NCBI GenBank assembly: GCA_024280215.1
Contig: JAJRQO010000034.1
Location: forward strand, 86,094 to 150,093
DNA length: 64,000 bases
From: Candidatus Zixiibacteriota bacterium
GTDB taxonomy: Bacteria > Zixibacteria > MSB-5A5 > GN15 > FEB-12
Direction: 5' to 3'
The position numbers were made by a program, and so were the translations under genes. This document shows positions 7,307 to 16,375 of this stretch, in pieces. Position 1 is the first letter of the stretch, and the number at the start of each line of letters is the position of its first letter. The notes below the pieces were generated by a model that did no database searches, had not been told where the DNA came from, and was given only the letters and a program-made list of their open reading frames with translations.

Positions 7307-8590
7307 ATGAAAGTCTCTGCTGTTGAACCGGATTCTCCACTTTTTGGATATGTCCGTCCAGGCTACACAATTAAATCTGTTAATGGTTCTGATGTTATCG
7401 ATTCTATCGATTTTCGATTTAAAACTACTGATGAAGCTTTGCAAATTATTTTTGCTGACACTAAGGGGAAAGAACTCGCCTTTGAGTTTGAGGATTTTGA
7501 TGGTTCCGATTTAGGTCTGACCTTGGATGATGGCAAAATCAAAGTTTGTCGCAACAGTTGTATATTCTGTTTTGTGCATCAACAACCAAAAGGGATGCGG
7601 AAGTCACTTTATATTAAAGATGAGGATTATCGTCTTTCATTTACCCATGGCAATTTTGTCACACTTTCAAATACAACGCAGGAAGATTTAGATCGGATAG
7701 TTGAACAACGATTGTCGCCGATTTATGTCTCGGTGCATGCTTCCGATGATACACTGCGCAGGTGTATGCTCAAAAATGAAAAGTTAGCTCCTATAATTCC
7801 AACTCTAAAATATCTCACCCAAAATGGAATTACTGTTCACACACAGGTTGTACTTTGTCCTGAGGTCAATGATGGGAAGTATCTGACAAAAACTATTGAT
7901 CAATTGGTAGAGCTTTGTCCTGATGTGGAAACATTGGCGGTTGTGCCTGTTGGGCTGACCAAGTATCGAGACCATCTTCCGAATTTACGAAACTACCGAG
8001 CTGATGAAGCTGCTGAAGTTATCGACTATATAGAAAAACGTCAGAAAGAATTGTTAAAAGCACATGGTACCCGTTTTGTCTGGGCATCGGATGAGTTTTA
8101 TGTCGAAGCAAAACGACCAATGCCAGCCCGTCATACCTATGAAGATATGTCGCAGTTTGAAAATGGTATCGGGATGGTGCGTGAGTTTATGATGATGTTT
8201 AACTATCGTAAGAAAAAATTAAAAAAATTAAAATCAGATAAGCGAGTTCTCTTTTTGACTGGTTATTCCGCCTATCCATTTTTATCTGAAGAGATTTTAC
8301 CCTATGTTCAGAAAGAACTGAAACTGAATCTTGAAATTTTACCAGTAGAAAATAAATTCTGGGGCAAGATGGTTACAGTATCGGGACTTTTGACAGGACA
8401 GGATATGCTTAGGCAAGCACGGATCCATCATGATGAGTTTGATACTTTGGTCTTACCACCAAATTGTATAAATAATGATGATCTCTTTTTGGATAATCTT
8501 TCTCTTCAACAATTTGAAACGGCTTTAAATAAAAAAGTCGTTATCGGGCAATATAATTTAGCAGAAACATTACACGAGGTGTTCAATTGA
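7307..8590 (+). CDS. DUF512 family protein with PDZ-like N-terminus and radical-SAM-like cysteine motif
   Basis: This 427-residue protein matches the layout of DUF512 proteins, annotated as putative Fe-S oxidoreductases. Residues 1-65 look like a PDZ-type domain (AVEPDSPLFGYVRPGYTIKSVNG). A cysteine motif CRNSCIFCF (Cx3Cx2C) follows at about residue 81, consistent with a radical-SAM-type 4Fe-4S site, then a TIM-barrel-like region with SVHASDDTLRR and VVPVGLTKYR, and the DUF512 C-terminal part from about residue 230. No reaction is known for the family. It overlaps der by four bases, so the two are coupled; the same neighbourhood (DUF512 next to der) is common in other bacteria and suggests a role tied to ribosome or Fe-S biology, which is inference. 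Confidence 0.88.
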   Translation: MKVSAVEPDSPLFGYVRPGYTIKSVNGSDVIDSIDFRFKTTDEALQIIFADTKGKELAFEFEDFDGSDLGLTLDDGKIKVCRNSCIFCFVHQQPKGMRKSLYIKDEDYRLSFTHGNFVTLSNTTQEDLDRIVEQRLSPIYVSVHASDDTLRRCMLKNEKLAPIIPTLKYLTQNGITVHTQVVLCPEVNDGKYLTKTIDQLVELCPDVETLAVVPVGLTKYRDHLPNLRNYRADEAAEVIDYIEKRQKELLKAHGTRFVWASDEFYVEAKRPMPARHTYEDMSQFENGIGMVREFMMMFNYRKKKLKKLKSDKRVLFLTGYSAYPFLSEEILPYVQKELKLNLEILPVENKFWGKMVTVSGLLTGQDMLRQARIHHDEFDTLVLPPNCINNDDLFLDNLSLQQFETALNKKVVIGQYNLAETLHEVFN

Positions 8591-9900
8591 AAATTCCAAT
8601 AGTCGCAGTTATCGGTCGTCCAAATGTTGGAAAATCATCTCTTTTTAATCGGTTTCTTCAAAAACGTATTGCGGTTGTTGATGAACAGCCTGGGGTAACA
8701 CGTGATAGAAACTATGCTGTTTGTGATTGGGCGGGTAGAGAATTTTATCTAATAGATACTGGTGGGATTGTTCCTGATTCGTCTGATATGATGGAAAAGC
8801 TTATTACCGATCAATCTGATTTTGCTATCAATGAAGCCGATGTTATTATGTTTGTTGTTGATTCGCATATTGGTATTGACTCAGTAGATATGAAAATTGC
8901 CAAATCTTTGAAAAAAGAAAAAAAGCAATGTGTCCTTGTTTCCAATAAAGTTGATAATTCTGAATCAGGATTACAAATTTATGAGTTTATGAAACTTGGA
9001 CTGGGTGAGCCAATTCCTGTTTCTGCAACGGTTGGTTTAGGTGTTGGAGAGCTTTTGGACAAACTTGTTGAGGCTCTTCCAGCAGAGGATAAGAACGTAG
9101 ATGTTGACCCTGACGCTGTGCGAATAGCTTTAATTGGTCGTCCAAATGTAGGTAAGTCGTCATTTATAAATAAGTTGGTTGGTCAAGATAGACTAATTGT
9201 ATCTCCAATAGCAGGAACTACTCGTGATGCGGTTGATACACCATTTGAATATAACGGTGAACAGTATACATTAGTTGACACCGCAGGATTACGTCGTAAA
9301 TATAAAGTACAGGAATCGGTTGAATTTTATACTAATTTACGAACTGATAGAGCTTTGGATGCATCGGATGTTGCCCTTGTGCTAATTGATGCGACCGAAA
9401 AAGTTTCGAGTCAAGACCAACGGATTTTAGATAAGGTAACTTCGATGCGTCGTCCAGCAGTTATCGCTGTGAACAAGTGGGACTTAATTGAAAAAGATAC
9501 TTCGACAGCCGCTGAGTTTACTCGTGATATTCAAGATATAATTACGATGTATTCCTATCTTCCTCTTATTTACATTTCTGCAAAAACTGGACAGCGACTT
9601 GGCAAAGTTATCTCGCTATTAAAAACTGTCCATGAAGAAAATCATAAAAAAATCTCAACAGCAGAACTAAATAATTTTTTAGAAAAAGTTACTAATCGCA
9701 CTCATCCACCTGCTAAACAAGGTAAGTATATTCGTTTTTATTACATGACTCAGTCAGAGGTTGCTCCGCCAACATTTGTGTTTTTCTCAAATTTCCCAGA
9801 ACTGGTTGATAAAGCATATATCAAGTTTCTTTCTAATCAAATCCGTCAAGAGTTTGGGTTTGAAGGTGTTTCTATACGCTTGAAGTTTAAAAAGCGGTAA
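8587..9900 (+). CDS. der: Ribosome biogenesis GTPase Der (EngA)
   Basis: The 437-residue protein has two tandem GTPase domains and a KH-like C-terminus, the signature of Der, needed for 50S subunit assembly. The first G1 motif, GRPNVGKSSLFNRF, is near residue 9, and the second, GRPNVGKSSFINKL, near residue 185. DTGG and DTAG G3 motifs and NKVD and NKWD G4 motifs are intact. The C-terminal domain begins near residue 355 and ends RLKFKKR. The start is TTG at 8587, overlapping the stop of the upstream gene. Length is standard. Confidence 0.98.
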   Translation: MKIPIVAVIGRPNVGKSSLFNRFLQKRIAVVDEQPGVTRDRNYAVCDWAGREFYLIDTGGIVPDSSDMMEKLITDQSDFAINEADVIMFVVDSHIGIDSVDMKIAKSLKKEKKQCVLVSNKVDNSESGLQIYEFMKLGLGEPIPVSATVGLGVGELLDKLVEALPAEDKNVDVDPDAVRIALIGRPNVGKSSFINKLVGQDRLIVSPIAGTTRDAVDTPFEYNGEQYTLVDTAGLRRKYKVQESVEFYTNLRTDRALDASDVALVLIDATEKVSSQDQRILDKVTSMRRPAVIAVNKWDLIEKDTSTAAEFTRDIQDIITMYSYLPLIYISAKTGQRLGKVISLLKTVHEENHKKISTAELNNFLEKVTNRTHPPAKQGKYIRFYYMTQSEVAPPTFVFFSNFPELVDKAYIKFLSNQIRQEFGFEGVSIRLKFKKR

Positions 9901-9962
9901 TCTGTCTCCATTATTCTATTATATCCTTTCTTACAATTCTATTAAAATATTCGCTTTCTTAG

Positions 9963-9989
9963 TAGATAATTTCTGATAAGTGCCGATAA
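9963..9989 (+). promoter_or_regulatory. Sigma28-like promoter for the partner-switch/chemotaxis operon
   Basis: TAGA (9963-9966), exactly 15 bases, then a perfect GCCGATAA (9982-9989). Only nine bases separate the -10 box from the ATG at 9999, and there is no ribosome-binding site, so the mRNA would be almost leaderless. If real, it would place rsbU-like through cheB under flagellar late control, as in other flagellated bacteria. Confidence 0.65.
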
Positions 9990-9998
9990 TTCAGTACT

Positions 9999-11291
9999 AT
10001 GGAAACTACACTTTCGATAGAAAATAAGTACGAAGAATTAGAAAGTAAGTTTGCTGAGCATAAAGCAAATTTACACGATCTTGCAATGATGGGATCAGTA
10101 ATTACATCGATTCATGAAATAAATTCTGTTCTTTCAGTTGTTATGGAGATGTCAATACGACTTGTCAATGGTGAGGTTGGTGGGATTCTTCTTAAAGATA
10201 AAGATGAACTTATTGGCAAAGCAGTGTGGGGTGTCGATACTGATTTTTTAAAAAATTTAATGTATGCTGAAAATGTTGATCTCGCAACCTATTGTATTAA
10301 CAATGGGGAGACAACTGTTTTACAACATCTTGATGTCCATTCTGAAGAAGGGATGGAGATAGATTCAATTATCTGTTCACCAATCCAAACTTCAAAAACA
10401 TGTTACGGTGCACTTATTGTAATCAATAAGGCTGATGGTTCTGATTATACTGAAGATGATAAAGAGATGCTTGAAATGTTATTATCATTTGTTGCTGTAG
10501 CAATCGAAAATTCAATTTTGATGCAGGAGCGATTGGCAAGACAAAAGATTGAACAAGAAATGTTAATAGCTAAACAGATACAGGAAACAATATTACCACA
10601 AAAGACAAATCATATCGCGGGAGCAGAAATAGGTGCAGTTTATTTTCCAGCCAATGAAGTTGGTGGAGATTTTTATGATGTTGTGAAGCTCGATGATGAT
10701 ACCTGTGTAGTGATTATGGGGGATGTTTCAAACAAAGGTGTTCCTGCAGCTCTTGTTATGTCGGCAGCATCGGCAATTATCAAATCAACTCTGAAGCAGA
10801 ATAAAGATATTTCTATCGCCGAACTTGCTAATACAACTAATACTTTACTATCTGAAGAAATTATAAAAGAGAGAGAAATGTTCGTGACACTCTTTTTCTG
10901 TAAATTTGATTTTAAGAAAATGAAAGTAACCTTTTGTAATGCTGGTCATTTGCCTGGACTTTTCTGGGATAACAGAGAGAAAAAAGTAATTGAATTAGCA
11001 GTTGGTGGTCCAATTATTGGACAATTCCCTGAAATAAAATTTAAACAAGGTGAACAGACAATTTCTGCGGGCGATAGACTCTTCCTGTTTACTGATGGTC
11101 TCACAGAAGCAGCTGATGATACAGGTCAACTTTTTGGAAGAGAAAGAGCAGAACATGTTCTCTCAGTTGAAAATCATCTACCACCCAAGGAATTTTGCTT
11201 AAAAGTAAAAGATTGGATTGACGATTTTACTGTTGGATGTGCAGAAGATATGGTTGATGACTTTACTATTTTACAAGTAAAGGTTAAATAA
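9999..11291 (+). CDS. GAF and PP2C-type (SpoIIE/RsbU-like) protein serine phosphatase
   Basis: This 430-residue cytoplasmic protein has a GAF sensor domain at about residues 30-175 and a PP2C/SpoIIE phosphatase domain at about 205-428. Metal-binding acidic motifs are visible: EVGGDFYDVVKL, IMGDVSNKGVPAALVMS, LFTDGLTEAAD and a terminal DDFTILQVKV. RsbU-type phosphatases dephosphorylate a STAS-domain antagonist, and such a protein is encoded two genes downstream. It heads the operon behind a sigma28-like site and lacks a Shine-Dalgarno sequence. The GAF ligand cannot be read from sequence. The phosphatase call is firm; its pairing with the neighbouring STAS protein is inference from order. Confidence 0.9.
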   Translation: METTLSIENKYEELESKFAEHKANLHDLAMMGSVITSIHEINSVLSVVMEMSIRLVNGEVGGILLKDKDELIGKAVWGVDTDFLKNLMYAENVDLATYCINNGETTVLQHLDVHSEEGMEIDSIICSPIQTSKTCYGALIVINKADGSDYTEDDKEMLEMLLSFVAVAIENSILMQERLARQKIEQEMLIAKQIQETILPQKTNHIAGAEIGAVYFPANEVGGDFYDVVKLDDDTCVVIMGDVSNKGVPAALVMSAASAIIKSTLKQNKDISIAELANTTNTLLSEEIIKEREMFVTLFFCKFDFKKMKVTFCNAGHLPGLFWDNREKKVIELAVGGPIIGQFPEIKFKQGEQTISAGDRLFLFTDGLTEAADDTGQLFGRERAEHVLSVENHLPPKEFCLKVKDWIDDFTVGCAEDMVDDFTILQVKVK

Positions 11292-11292
11292 T

Positions 11293-11715
11293 ATGGCTTC
11301 TTATAGCTTTATATACGCATCAGTACTTGATTCAGAAGAAAAAATGTTAAGTGATTTAGCAACATTGCTAAACGAAAATCAAATATTGAACCCAGAACGG
11401 TATGGATTTATGTTGGTTGTGTCAGAAGCATTTACAAATGCACTTCTGCATGGAAATCAATTAATCCCAAGCAAAAATATCTACCTTCATGTAGAAATTA
11501 ATAAAAACCAGTTATCTGCCGACATAATTGACGAGGGCGAATTGGGGCTGAAACAAATAGAAGCTAAAAAGCCGTCTATATTAGATGAACCAAACGGGCG
11601 TGGAGTTGATTTAATCAGGCATTATGCAACTGACGCTATATTTACCGAAGCTGAAAATGGTGGAACGAAAGTGTCTATAACTTTGAATAGAAAATTAGAA
11701 AAAATAACCTATTAA
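11293..11715 (+). CDS. RsbW-like anti-sigma/serine kinase (HATPase_c_2)
   Basis: This 140-residue protein carries a GHKL ATPase fold of the SpoIIAB/RsbW kind. The N-box reads SEAFTNALLHGNQ, the G1 box DEGELGLKQ, and the G2 region GRGVDLIRHYATD, followed by GGTKVSITL. Such kinases phosphorylate the serine of a STAS antagonist and bind a target, classically a sigma factor. It starts one base after the phosphatase stop and precedes the STAS gene by 18 bases, so phosphatase, kinase and STAS form one switch. The target may be a sigma factor or a non-sigma partner such as a motor or chemotaxis protein; the sequence does not say. Confidence 0.86.
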   Translation: MASYSFIYASVLDSEEKMLSDLATLLNENQILNPERYGFMLVVSEAFTNALLHGNQLIPSKNIYLHVEINKNQLSADIIDEGELGLKQIEAKKPSILDEPNGRGVDLIRHYATDAIFTEAENGGTKVSITLNRKLEKITY

Positions 11716-11733
11716 ATCCTCCAGGAGGACAAA

Positions 11734-12084
11734 ATGGAAATTACAAAAAAAACTGAAAATTTAGTAACAGTCTTATGCTTAAAAGGTCGTCTTGACTTAG
11801 CAAGCGGTGCTGGATTAAAAGACGAAATCAAAGCCTTAATGGATAAAGAACAAAATCTTATTCATTTAAATCTTGCCGATGTTGATTTTATCAACTCATC
11901 GGGGCTTGGTGTGCTTGTCTCTATAATGAAAGAAATACGTATGCATAAAGGAAGATTAACTCTTTCAGATTTAGCAAGTTATGTACAAGAAATTTTTGAA
12001 ATTACACAACTCTCTCATATTTTTGAAATATTCACATCAGAGAGTGAAGCATTAACTTCGTATCAGTCAGTTTCTGCCAATTAA
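11734..12084 (+). CDS. STAS-domain anti-sigma factor antagonist
   Basis: The 116-residue protein is a single STAS domain of the SpoIIAA/RsbV type. The phosphorylation loop reads DVDFINSSGLGVLV, with Ser56 at the position phosphorylated in family members. A strong CAGGAGG ribosome-binding site precedes the ATG. It is encoded between the RsbW-like kinase and the HEAT-repeat protein. Unphosphorylated antagonist would bind the kinase and free its target; the neighbouring phosphatase would reset it. Confidence 0.9.
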   Translation: MEITKKTENLVTVLCLKGRLDLASGAGLKDEIKALMDKEQNLIHLNLADVDFINSSGLGVLVSIMKEIRMHKGRLTLSDLASYVQEIFEITQLSHIFEIFTSESEALTSYQSVSAN

Positions 12085-12115
12085 TAACTCAAAACTTGAA
12101 AGAAGTTGGTTGAAT

Positions 12116-14020
12116 ATGAGTAATGAAATTGAAAAAATTGGAGCCTTGTTAGAAAAATTACAATCTCCTGATTTTTATAACCGAGAAGAAGCTGTAAACG
12201 CACTTGGTTCCTGTGAAGTTGATGAAGCAGTAGCTGGATTAGTCATGGCATTAGAAGATGATGATCTCGGTATACGTGAGTTAGCAGCTGAACATTTAGT
12301 GAAAATTAAAGGTGATGTTGCTTCTCAATTACTAATTAAGTTTTTAGGCTCTGAAGATATTGGAAGTAGAAACTTGGCTTCTGAAATCCTTGTTAAAATT
12401 GGTGATGGTGCTGTTACCGCACTTGTAAATGAATTAGAGAATGATGACCATGATATTCGTAAATTTGTAGTTGATATCTTAGGACTTATAAAGAGTGAAA
12501 ACTCTGCTGAAGCAGTGAGTGGAAAACTAAATGATAGTAACATCAATGTTGTCTGTTCAGCAGCCGAAGCCTTAGGTGAAATTGGTTCTGAAAAATCAAT
12601 TGACAGTTTAATTGATGGATATAAAAAAAATGAAGATATCAGATTGCAGGTAGTAGAAGCATTAGGGAAAATTGGTGGCGATAAAGCACTTAATTATCTT
12701 TATGAGTATTTGAATTCTGATGACCCTATGATTCTATTTTCTGTCATTGATGCTATTGGAATTACAGGAAATAAAAAATCTGTAAACCATCTTGTCAAAT
12801 TTTTAGATTCTGACGATACTTCAATTGCTGAAGCTGCTATGTCAGCGATTGTAAATATCTCAATTGAAAATAAAGGCACAATCGAACACGACTTACCGCT
12901 TGATAAATTTTCATCATTCTTATTTGATGGTATTAAAAACAAAAATAAAAAATTAACAGAATTTACTCTTGCCCGTCTCAAACATTGGTATGGACAGGAT
13001 GTTATGAATTCCCTTTTAGAGGTTTTACATTTTGTTGATGAAGAAGATTTGAAATCTATTGTAAAAATGTTAGGTGAAATTGGACCATCTGCTTCACCTG
13101 CGATATTAAAACAATTTCCAAACGCAACGTCAGAATTGAAAATAATATATCTTAATATTATGAAACAGTATGTTGATGGCGATCTTGCTTCTCAACTGTT
13201 GCGTTATAATACTGATGCTGACCCAGAGGTAAGAAGAAATATTGCTTTTGTATTAGGTGCCTCAGGTGATGTGTCAATGATTGACCATCTTAAAGTTATG
13301 ACTCAAGATAAAATTGGTAATGTTCGTTCAGCGTCTTATGCCGCACTCGGATGGCTTTGTTCAGAAAATGATCTGAATTTCTTGTTTGATGGACTTGATG
13401 ATAGATATCCAGATGTACGTGACGCTGCTATGGGAGCATTGGTTTTACTCGGCTCTCAACAAGTTGTATCACGGTTCTTTGAAGATTTATCTCATGATGA
13501 TACGGAACGTCAAAGATTAGCTGCGACCGCTCTCGGACTCATTGGAGATTCATCTGTTGTTGAGCCATTACTTCAAGCACTAAACCATCCTGAAAGTTCA
13601 ATACGAAAATCAGCAATAGATTCATTGGCTAAAATCAGAGAAGTAGACAATGTTGAACCTCTTATGTTGTCGTTAAATGATGAAACCTCTGGAGTAAGAA
13701 AATCTGCTTGTACAGCATTGGTGATGATAAAAGGTCACACAGTAATTCCAGAGATCAAATTTCTTTTGGATGATGCCGATATCTGGGTTCGATATCATAT
13801 GATTAATATAATCGGTGTTTCTGAACAAGCAATTTATGGCGAACTTGTGAAACCATTTATTGATGGTAACGAGGATATTTTAAAGATTGCTGCTATTAAA
13901 GCGTTAGCAAAGCTCGGATGTAAAGATTTTATGAAAGATATCTCAGCTCTACAAGATGATAATAACCAAGATATTGTTGATGCCGCTAAAGGTGCAATTA
14001 CTGAGTTACAGGAAGCATAA
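12116..14020 (+). CDS. Large HEAT-repeat (PBS lyase-like) scaffold protein in the chemotaxis operon
   Basis: This protein of about 634 residues consists almost wholly of tandem HEAT repeats of roughly 31 residues, from about residue 15 to the end, with repeated phrases such as AAEHLVKIKG, AAEALGEIGS, VVEALGKIGG and AATALGLIGD. There is no signal peptide or membrane segment, so it is cytoplasmic. HEAT arrays are protein-binding superhelices. It lies between the STAS antagonist and a receiver protein with gaps of 31 and 1 bases, which argues for a role in that signalling pathway. I chose ATG 12116; a TTG two codons upstream is possible. A HEAT protein is not part of standard che operons. The binding partner is unknown. 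Confidence 0.85.
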   Translation: MSNEIEKIGALLEKLQSPDFYNREEAVNALGSCEVDEAVAGLVMALEDDDLGIRELAAEHLVKIKGDVASQLLIKFLGSEDIGSRNLASEILVKIGDGAVTALVNELENDDHDIRKFVVDILGLIKSENSAEAVSGKLNDSNINVVCSAAEALGEIGSEKSIDSLIDGYKKNEDIRLQVVEALGKIGGDKALNYLYEYLNSDDPMILFSVIDAIGITGNKKSVNHLVKFLDSDDTSIAEAAMSAIVNISIENKGTIEHDLPLDKFSSFLFDGIKNKNKKLTEFTLARLKHWYGQDVMNSLLEVLHFVDEEDLKSIVKMLGEIGPSASPAILKQFPNATSELKIIYLNIMKQYVDGDLASQLLRYNTDADPEVRRNIAFVLGASGDVSMIDHLKVMTQDKIGNVRSASYAALGWLCSENDLNFLFDGLDDRYPDVRDAAMGALVLLGSQQVVSRFFEDLSHDDTERQRLAATALGLIGDSSVVEPLLQALNHPESSIRKSAIDSLAKIREVDNVEPLMLSLNDETSGVRKSACTALVMIKGHTVIPEIKFLLDDADIWVRYHMINIIGVSEQAIYGELVKPFIDGNEDILKIAAIKALAKLGCKDFMKDISALQDDNNQDIVDAAKGAITELQEA

Positions 14021-14021
14021 A

Positions 14022-14402
14022 ATGATGTCAAAGAATTCGATATTAGTCGTAGATGATGAACTTTTAATTAGAGATCTCTTGTATGATTTTTTTCAGGATC
14101 AAGGATGGGAAATTTCGATTGCTTCCGATGGAAAAAAGGCGATGGAGGTTTTAAAATCAAAAGAGATTGATCTGCTTTTAACTGACATTAAAATGCCTGA
14201 AATGGACGGTTTGGATTTAACCAAATATGTAAGAGAAAATTATCCTGACATTCCAGTGGTTCTAATGACTGGTTTCCCTTCAGTTGAAACAGCAGTTACT
14301 GCATTGCGGGAAAAAGTTGAAGATTATATTGTGAAGCCGTTTAACATTAATAAATTGTACAAAACGGTTGAAAGTAAAGTAAACGAATCTAAAAGTGAAT
14401 AG
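14022..14402 (+). CDS. Single-domain response regulator (CheY-like receiver)
   Basis: From the ATG at 14022, one base after the HEAT gene stop, the product has 126 residues; an in-frame upstream ATG at 13956 lies inside the HEAT gene and is not used. It is a receiver domain with VVDDE acid pocket (D11, D12), phospho-acceptor D55 in LLLTDIKMPEMDG, MTG Thr site and the DYIVKPF lysine. There is no output domain, so it acts by protein contact. Its closest neighbours are the HEAT protein and an atypical receiver that overlaps its end by eight bases. Confidence 0.88.
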   Translation: MMSKNSILVVDDELLIRDLLYDFFQDQGWEISIASDGKKAMEVLKSKEIDLLLTDIKMPEMDGLDLTKYVRENYPDIPVVLMTGFPSVETAVTALREKVEDYIVKPFNINKLYKTVESKVNESKSE

Positions 14403-14883
14403 TGGGAAGATGTCAATTATAATTTCAGATTCAGATCCTTTGATAAGAGAAAATCTTACTGAATTTTTAAGTAATTCGGGGTATGAAGTTACATCAGTTC
14501 AGTCAAGTCAGCAATTGTTGGATGCTCAGCTACTTCAATCAGTAGAAGTTGTTCTCCTCGATTGTTCCAAAGATGAAAATGAAGTTTTAAAAACTATTCA
14601 AAAAATAAATAAGCTTAATTCGTCAGTTATAGTAATGGTGATGTTGATTGAGCCAACGATTAAAAGACTGTTTAAATTATTAGACAATAATGTTTTTTAC
14701 ATTTTAGTAAAACCATTGACCTTAAATGATTTTATCGAAAATCTCGAAAGAGCCATTGTACGTTATCAGGAAAATTTTGAGTTTAAAATTTTTCAGAAAA
14801 ATAAAAATTTAATTTTAGATGTATTAGCTGAAAAGGGTCTCGATTTATTTCCACATCAAAAGATACTTGAAACTACTTCGTGA
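14395..14883 (+). CDS. Atypical receiver-domain protein
   Basis: This 162-residue protein is a diverged receiver. It keeps a possible phospho-acceptor D56 (VVLLDC) and the LVKPLT lysine, but the acid pocket is SDSD rather than DDD, and the Thr/Ser after strand 4 is replaced in VMLIEP. A C-terminal tail of about 35 residues (from residue 125) has no recognised domain. The start is GTG 14395, overlapping the previous stop; an ATG at 14410 lacks proper spacing from the GGGAAG upstream. It is probably a pseudo-receiver or weakly phosphorylated partner of the preceding regulator. Confidence 0.7.
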   Translation: MNSGKMSIIISDSDPLIRENLTEFLSNSGYEVTSVQSSQQLLDAQLLQSVEVVLLDCSKDENEVLKTIQKINKLNSSVIVMVMLIEPTIKRLFKLLDNNVFYILVKPLTLNDFIENLERAIVRYQENFEFKIFQKNKNLILDVLAEKGLDLFPHQKILETTS

Positions 14884-14944
14884 GAAGTTTAATTATATTT
14901 GTTAGGGTAAAGAGATAGGCAGAAATGCTTTAAAGAGGATAAAT

Positions 14945-15955
14945 ATGGGATATAAAACAATTTCCGAGCCAGAGATGACCAAAGATGAATTCATTATGAT
15001 TCGTGATTTTATTCATGAAAAATGTGGAATCTTCTTTGCTGAAAACAAAATGTATCTGGTAAAAAATCGTTTGATTAAACGGATGAAAGACTTAGCTATA
15101 AGTAGCTTTCGTGATTATTTCTATCATGTGAAATATGACACTTCGCAAAAAGAATTTACTGCTTTAGTGGGGCTTATTACAACCAATGAAACAAGTTTCT
15201 TTAGAAATGAACCTCAGCTATTATCGTTTTCAGAAGAAGTATTGCCAAAAATTATTAAAGCGAAGCAAGAGAGTAAAGCATCTAAAACGATTAAGATTTG
15301 GTCTGCTGGTTGTTCTACTGGTGAAGAACCTTATACGCTTGCAATTATTATGAAAGAAAAAATAAAAGATTTTTCGAATTGGAAAATAGAAATTATTGCC
15401 AATGACATTTCTGAACCAGTGTTGCAAAAGGCTCGTACTGGTATCTATAGTGGTATCACGCTACGTAATCTAAAACCTGAAATATTGAATAAGTATTTTA
15501 CGAAAACAAATGAAGATTATAAAGTTAACCAAGATATAAAAGCAATGGTAAAATTTTCTCATCTCAACTTAAATGATCCAAGGAAAATTACGATGTCTTC
15601 AAATTTCGATACGGTCTTTTGTCGAAATGTGATGATTTATTTTTCAGAAGAAATAAAAAAACAGTTGGTTCGTGGCTTCTTTAATTCACTTACTCCAGGT
15701 GGCTATTTCTATATTGGTCATTCAGAAACTCTACACGGAATTTCAAAAGCATTCAAGTTAGTATATTTAAAAAATGCTTTAGTCTACAATAAAGAAAATG
15801 CAAGCACAGATACAAAAACAAAATCGTTGACTGGAATCTCAGTCAGACGGCCTACCATGCTTGTAAATAAAAAGACAGATGCTGCCGGAGGTGCTGTTCG
15901 TGCCTTGGAACTTTTGCAGAAAATAAAAAAAAATACAGCAGCCGTTAAGAGATAA
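14945..15955 (+). CDS. cheR: Chemotaxis receptor methyltransferase CheR
   Basis: This 336-residue protein uses S-adenosylmethionine to methylate glutamates of chemoreceptors. The N-terminal helical domain (about 10-70) is followed by the methyltransferase domain with TTNETSFFRNEPQL, the SAM motif IWSAGCSTGEEPYTLAI, IIANDISEPVLQKAR, and FCRNVMIYFSEE. The last 60 residues form a basic tail beyond the usual CheR end with no known domain. A GAGGAT site precedes the ATG. It pairs with CheB encoded 3.3 kb downstream for adaptation. Confidence 0.95.
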   Translation: MGYKTISEPEMTKDEFIMIRDFIHEKCGIFFAENKMYLVKNRLIKRMKDLAISSFRDYFYHVKYDTSQKEFTALVGLITTNETSFFRNEPQLLSFSEEVLPKIIKAKQESKASKTIKIWSAGCSTGEEPYTLAIIMKEKIKDFSNWKIEIIANDISEPVLQKARTGIYSGITLRNLKPEILNKYFTKTNEDYKVNQDIKAMVKFSHLNLNDPRKITMSSNFDTVFCRNVMIYFSEEIKKQLVRGFFNSLTPGGYFYIGHSETLHGISKAFKLVYLKNALVYNKENASTDTKTKSLTGISVRRPTMLVNKKTDAAGGAVRALELLQKIKKNTAAVKR

Positions 15956-15978
15956 TTAAGGAAGTCAGGATAAATATT

Positions 15979-16353
15979 ATGGATAGAATAATTTTAGTAG
16001 TAGATGATTCACCGACAGTTATTAAATTTGTCAGTTTTTCGTTGAAAAATAAGGGTTATAAAGTTGTCACAGCTTGTGACGGTATGGACGCCGTAGAAAA
16101 AATTTCGAATATGTCAGAAAAGGTTGATCTTGTGATTACCGATCTCAATATGCCAAACCTTGATGGATACGGGTTAATTGATACACTCAGACATAATGAT
16201 GAGTTTTGTGAAACTCCTATTATCATTCTTACTTCAGAAGAGGAAGAAGAAGATAAGCAAAAAGGTATACAAGTTGGTGCGAGTTCATATTTGGTGAAGC
16301 CATTTAAGCCAGCATTGTTAGTGAACGAAGTAGAAAAGTATTTGAAGAATTAA
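15979..16353 (+). CDS. CheY-like response regulator
   Basis: A 124-residue single receiver domain with VVDDS, phospho-acceptor D55 in VITDLNMPNLDG, LTSEE Ser/Thr site and LVKPFKP. It differs from the next gene in lacking the WNMPEMDG segment of motor-binding CheY proteins. It may be a second CheY, for example a phosphate sink or adaptation regulator; which of the two binds the motor cannot be settled here. Confidence 0.85.
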   Translation: MDRIILVVDDSPTVIKFVSFSLKNKGYKVVTACDGMDAVEKISNMSEKVDLVITDLNMPNLDGYGLIDTLRHNDEFCETPIIILTSEEEEEDKQKGIQVGASSYLVKPFKPALLVNEVEKYLKN

Positions 16354-16375
16354 TCATATAATAAAAGGAGGAACT

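Noticed and set aside
13956-14021. Upstream start for the receiver gene at 14022
   Set aside because: The extra 22 residues are the HEAT gene in another frame; the receiver fold starts at MSKNSILVVDDE.
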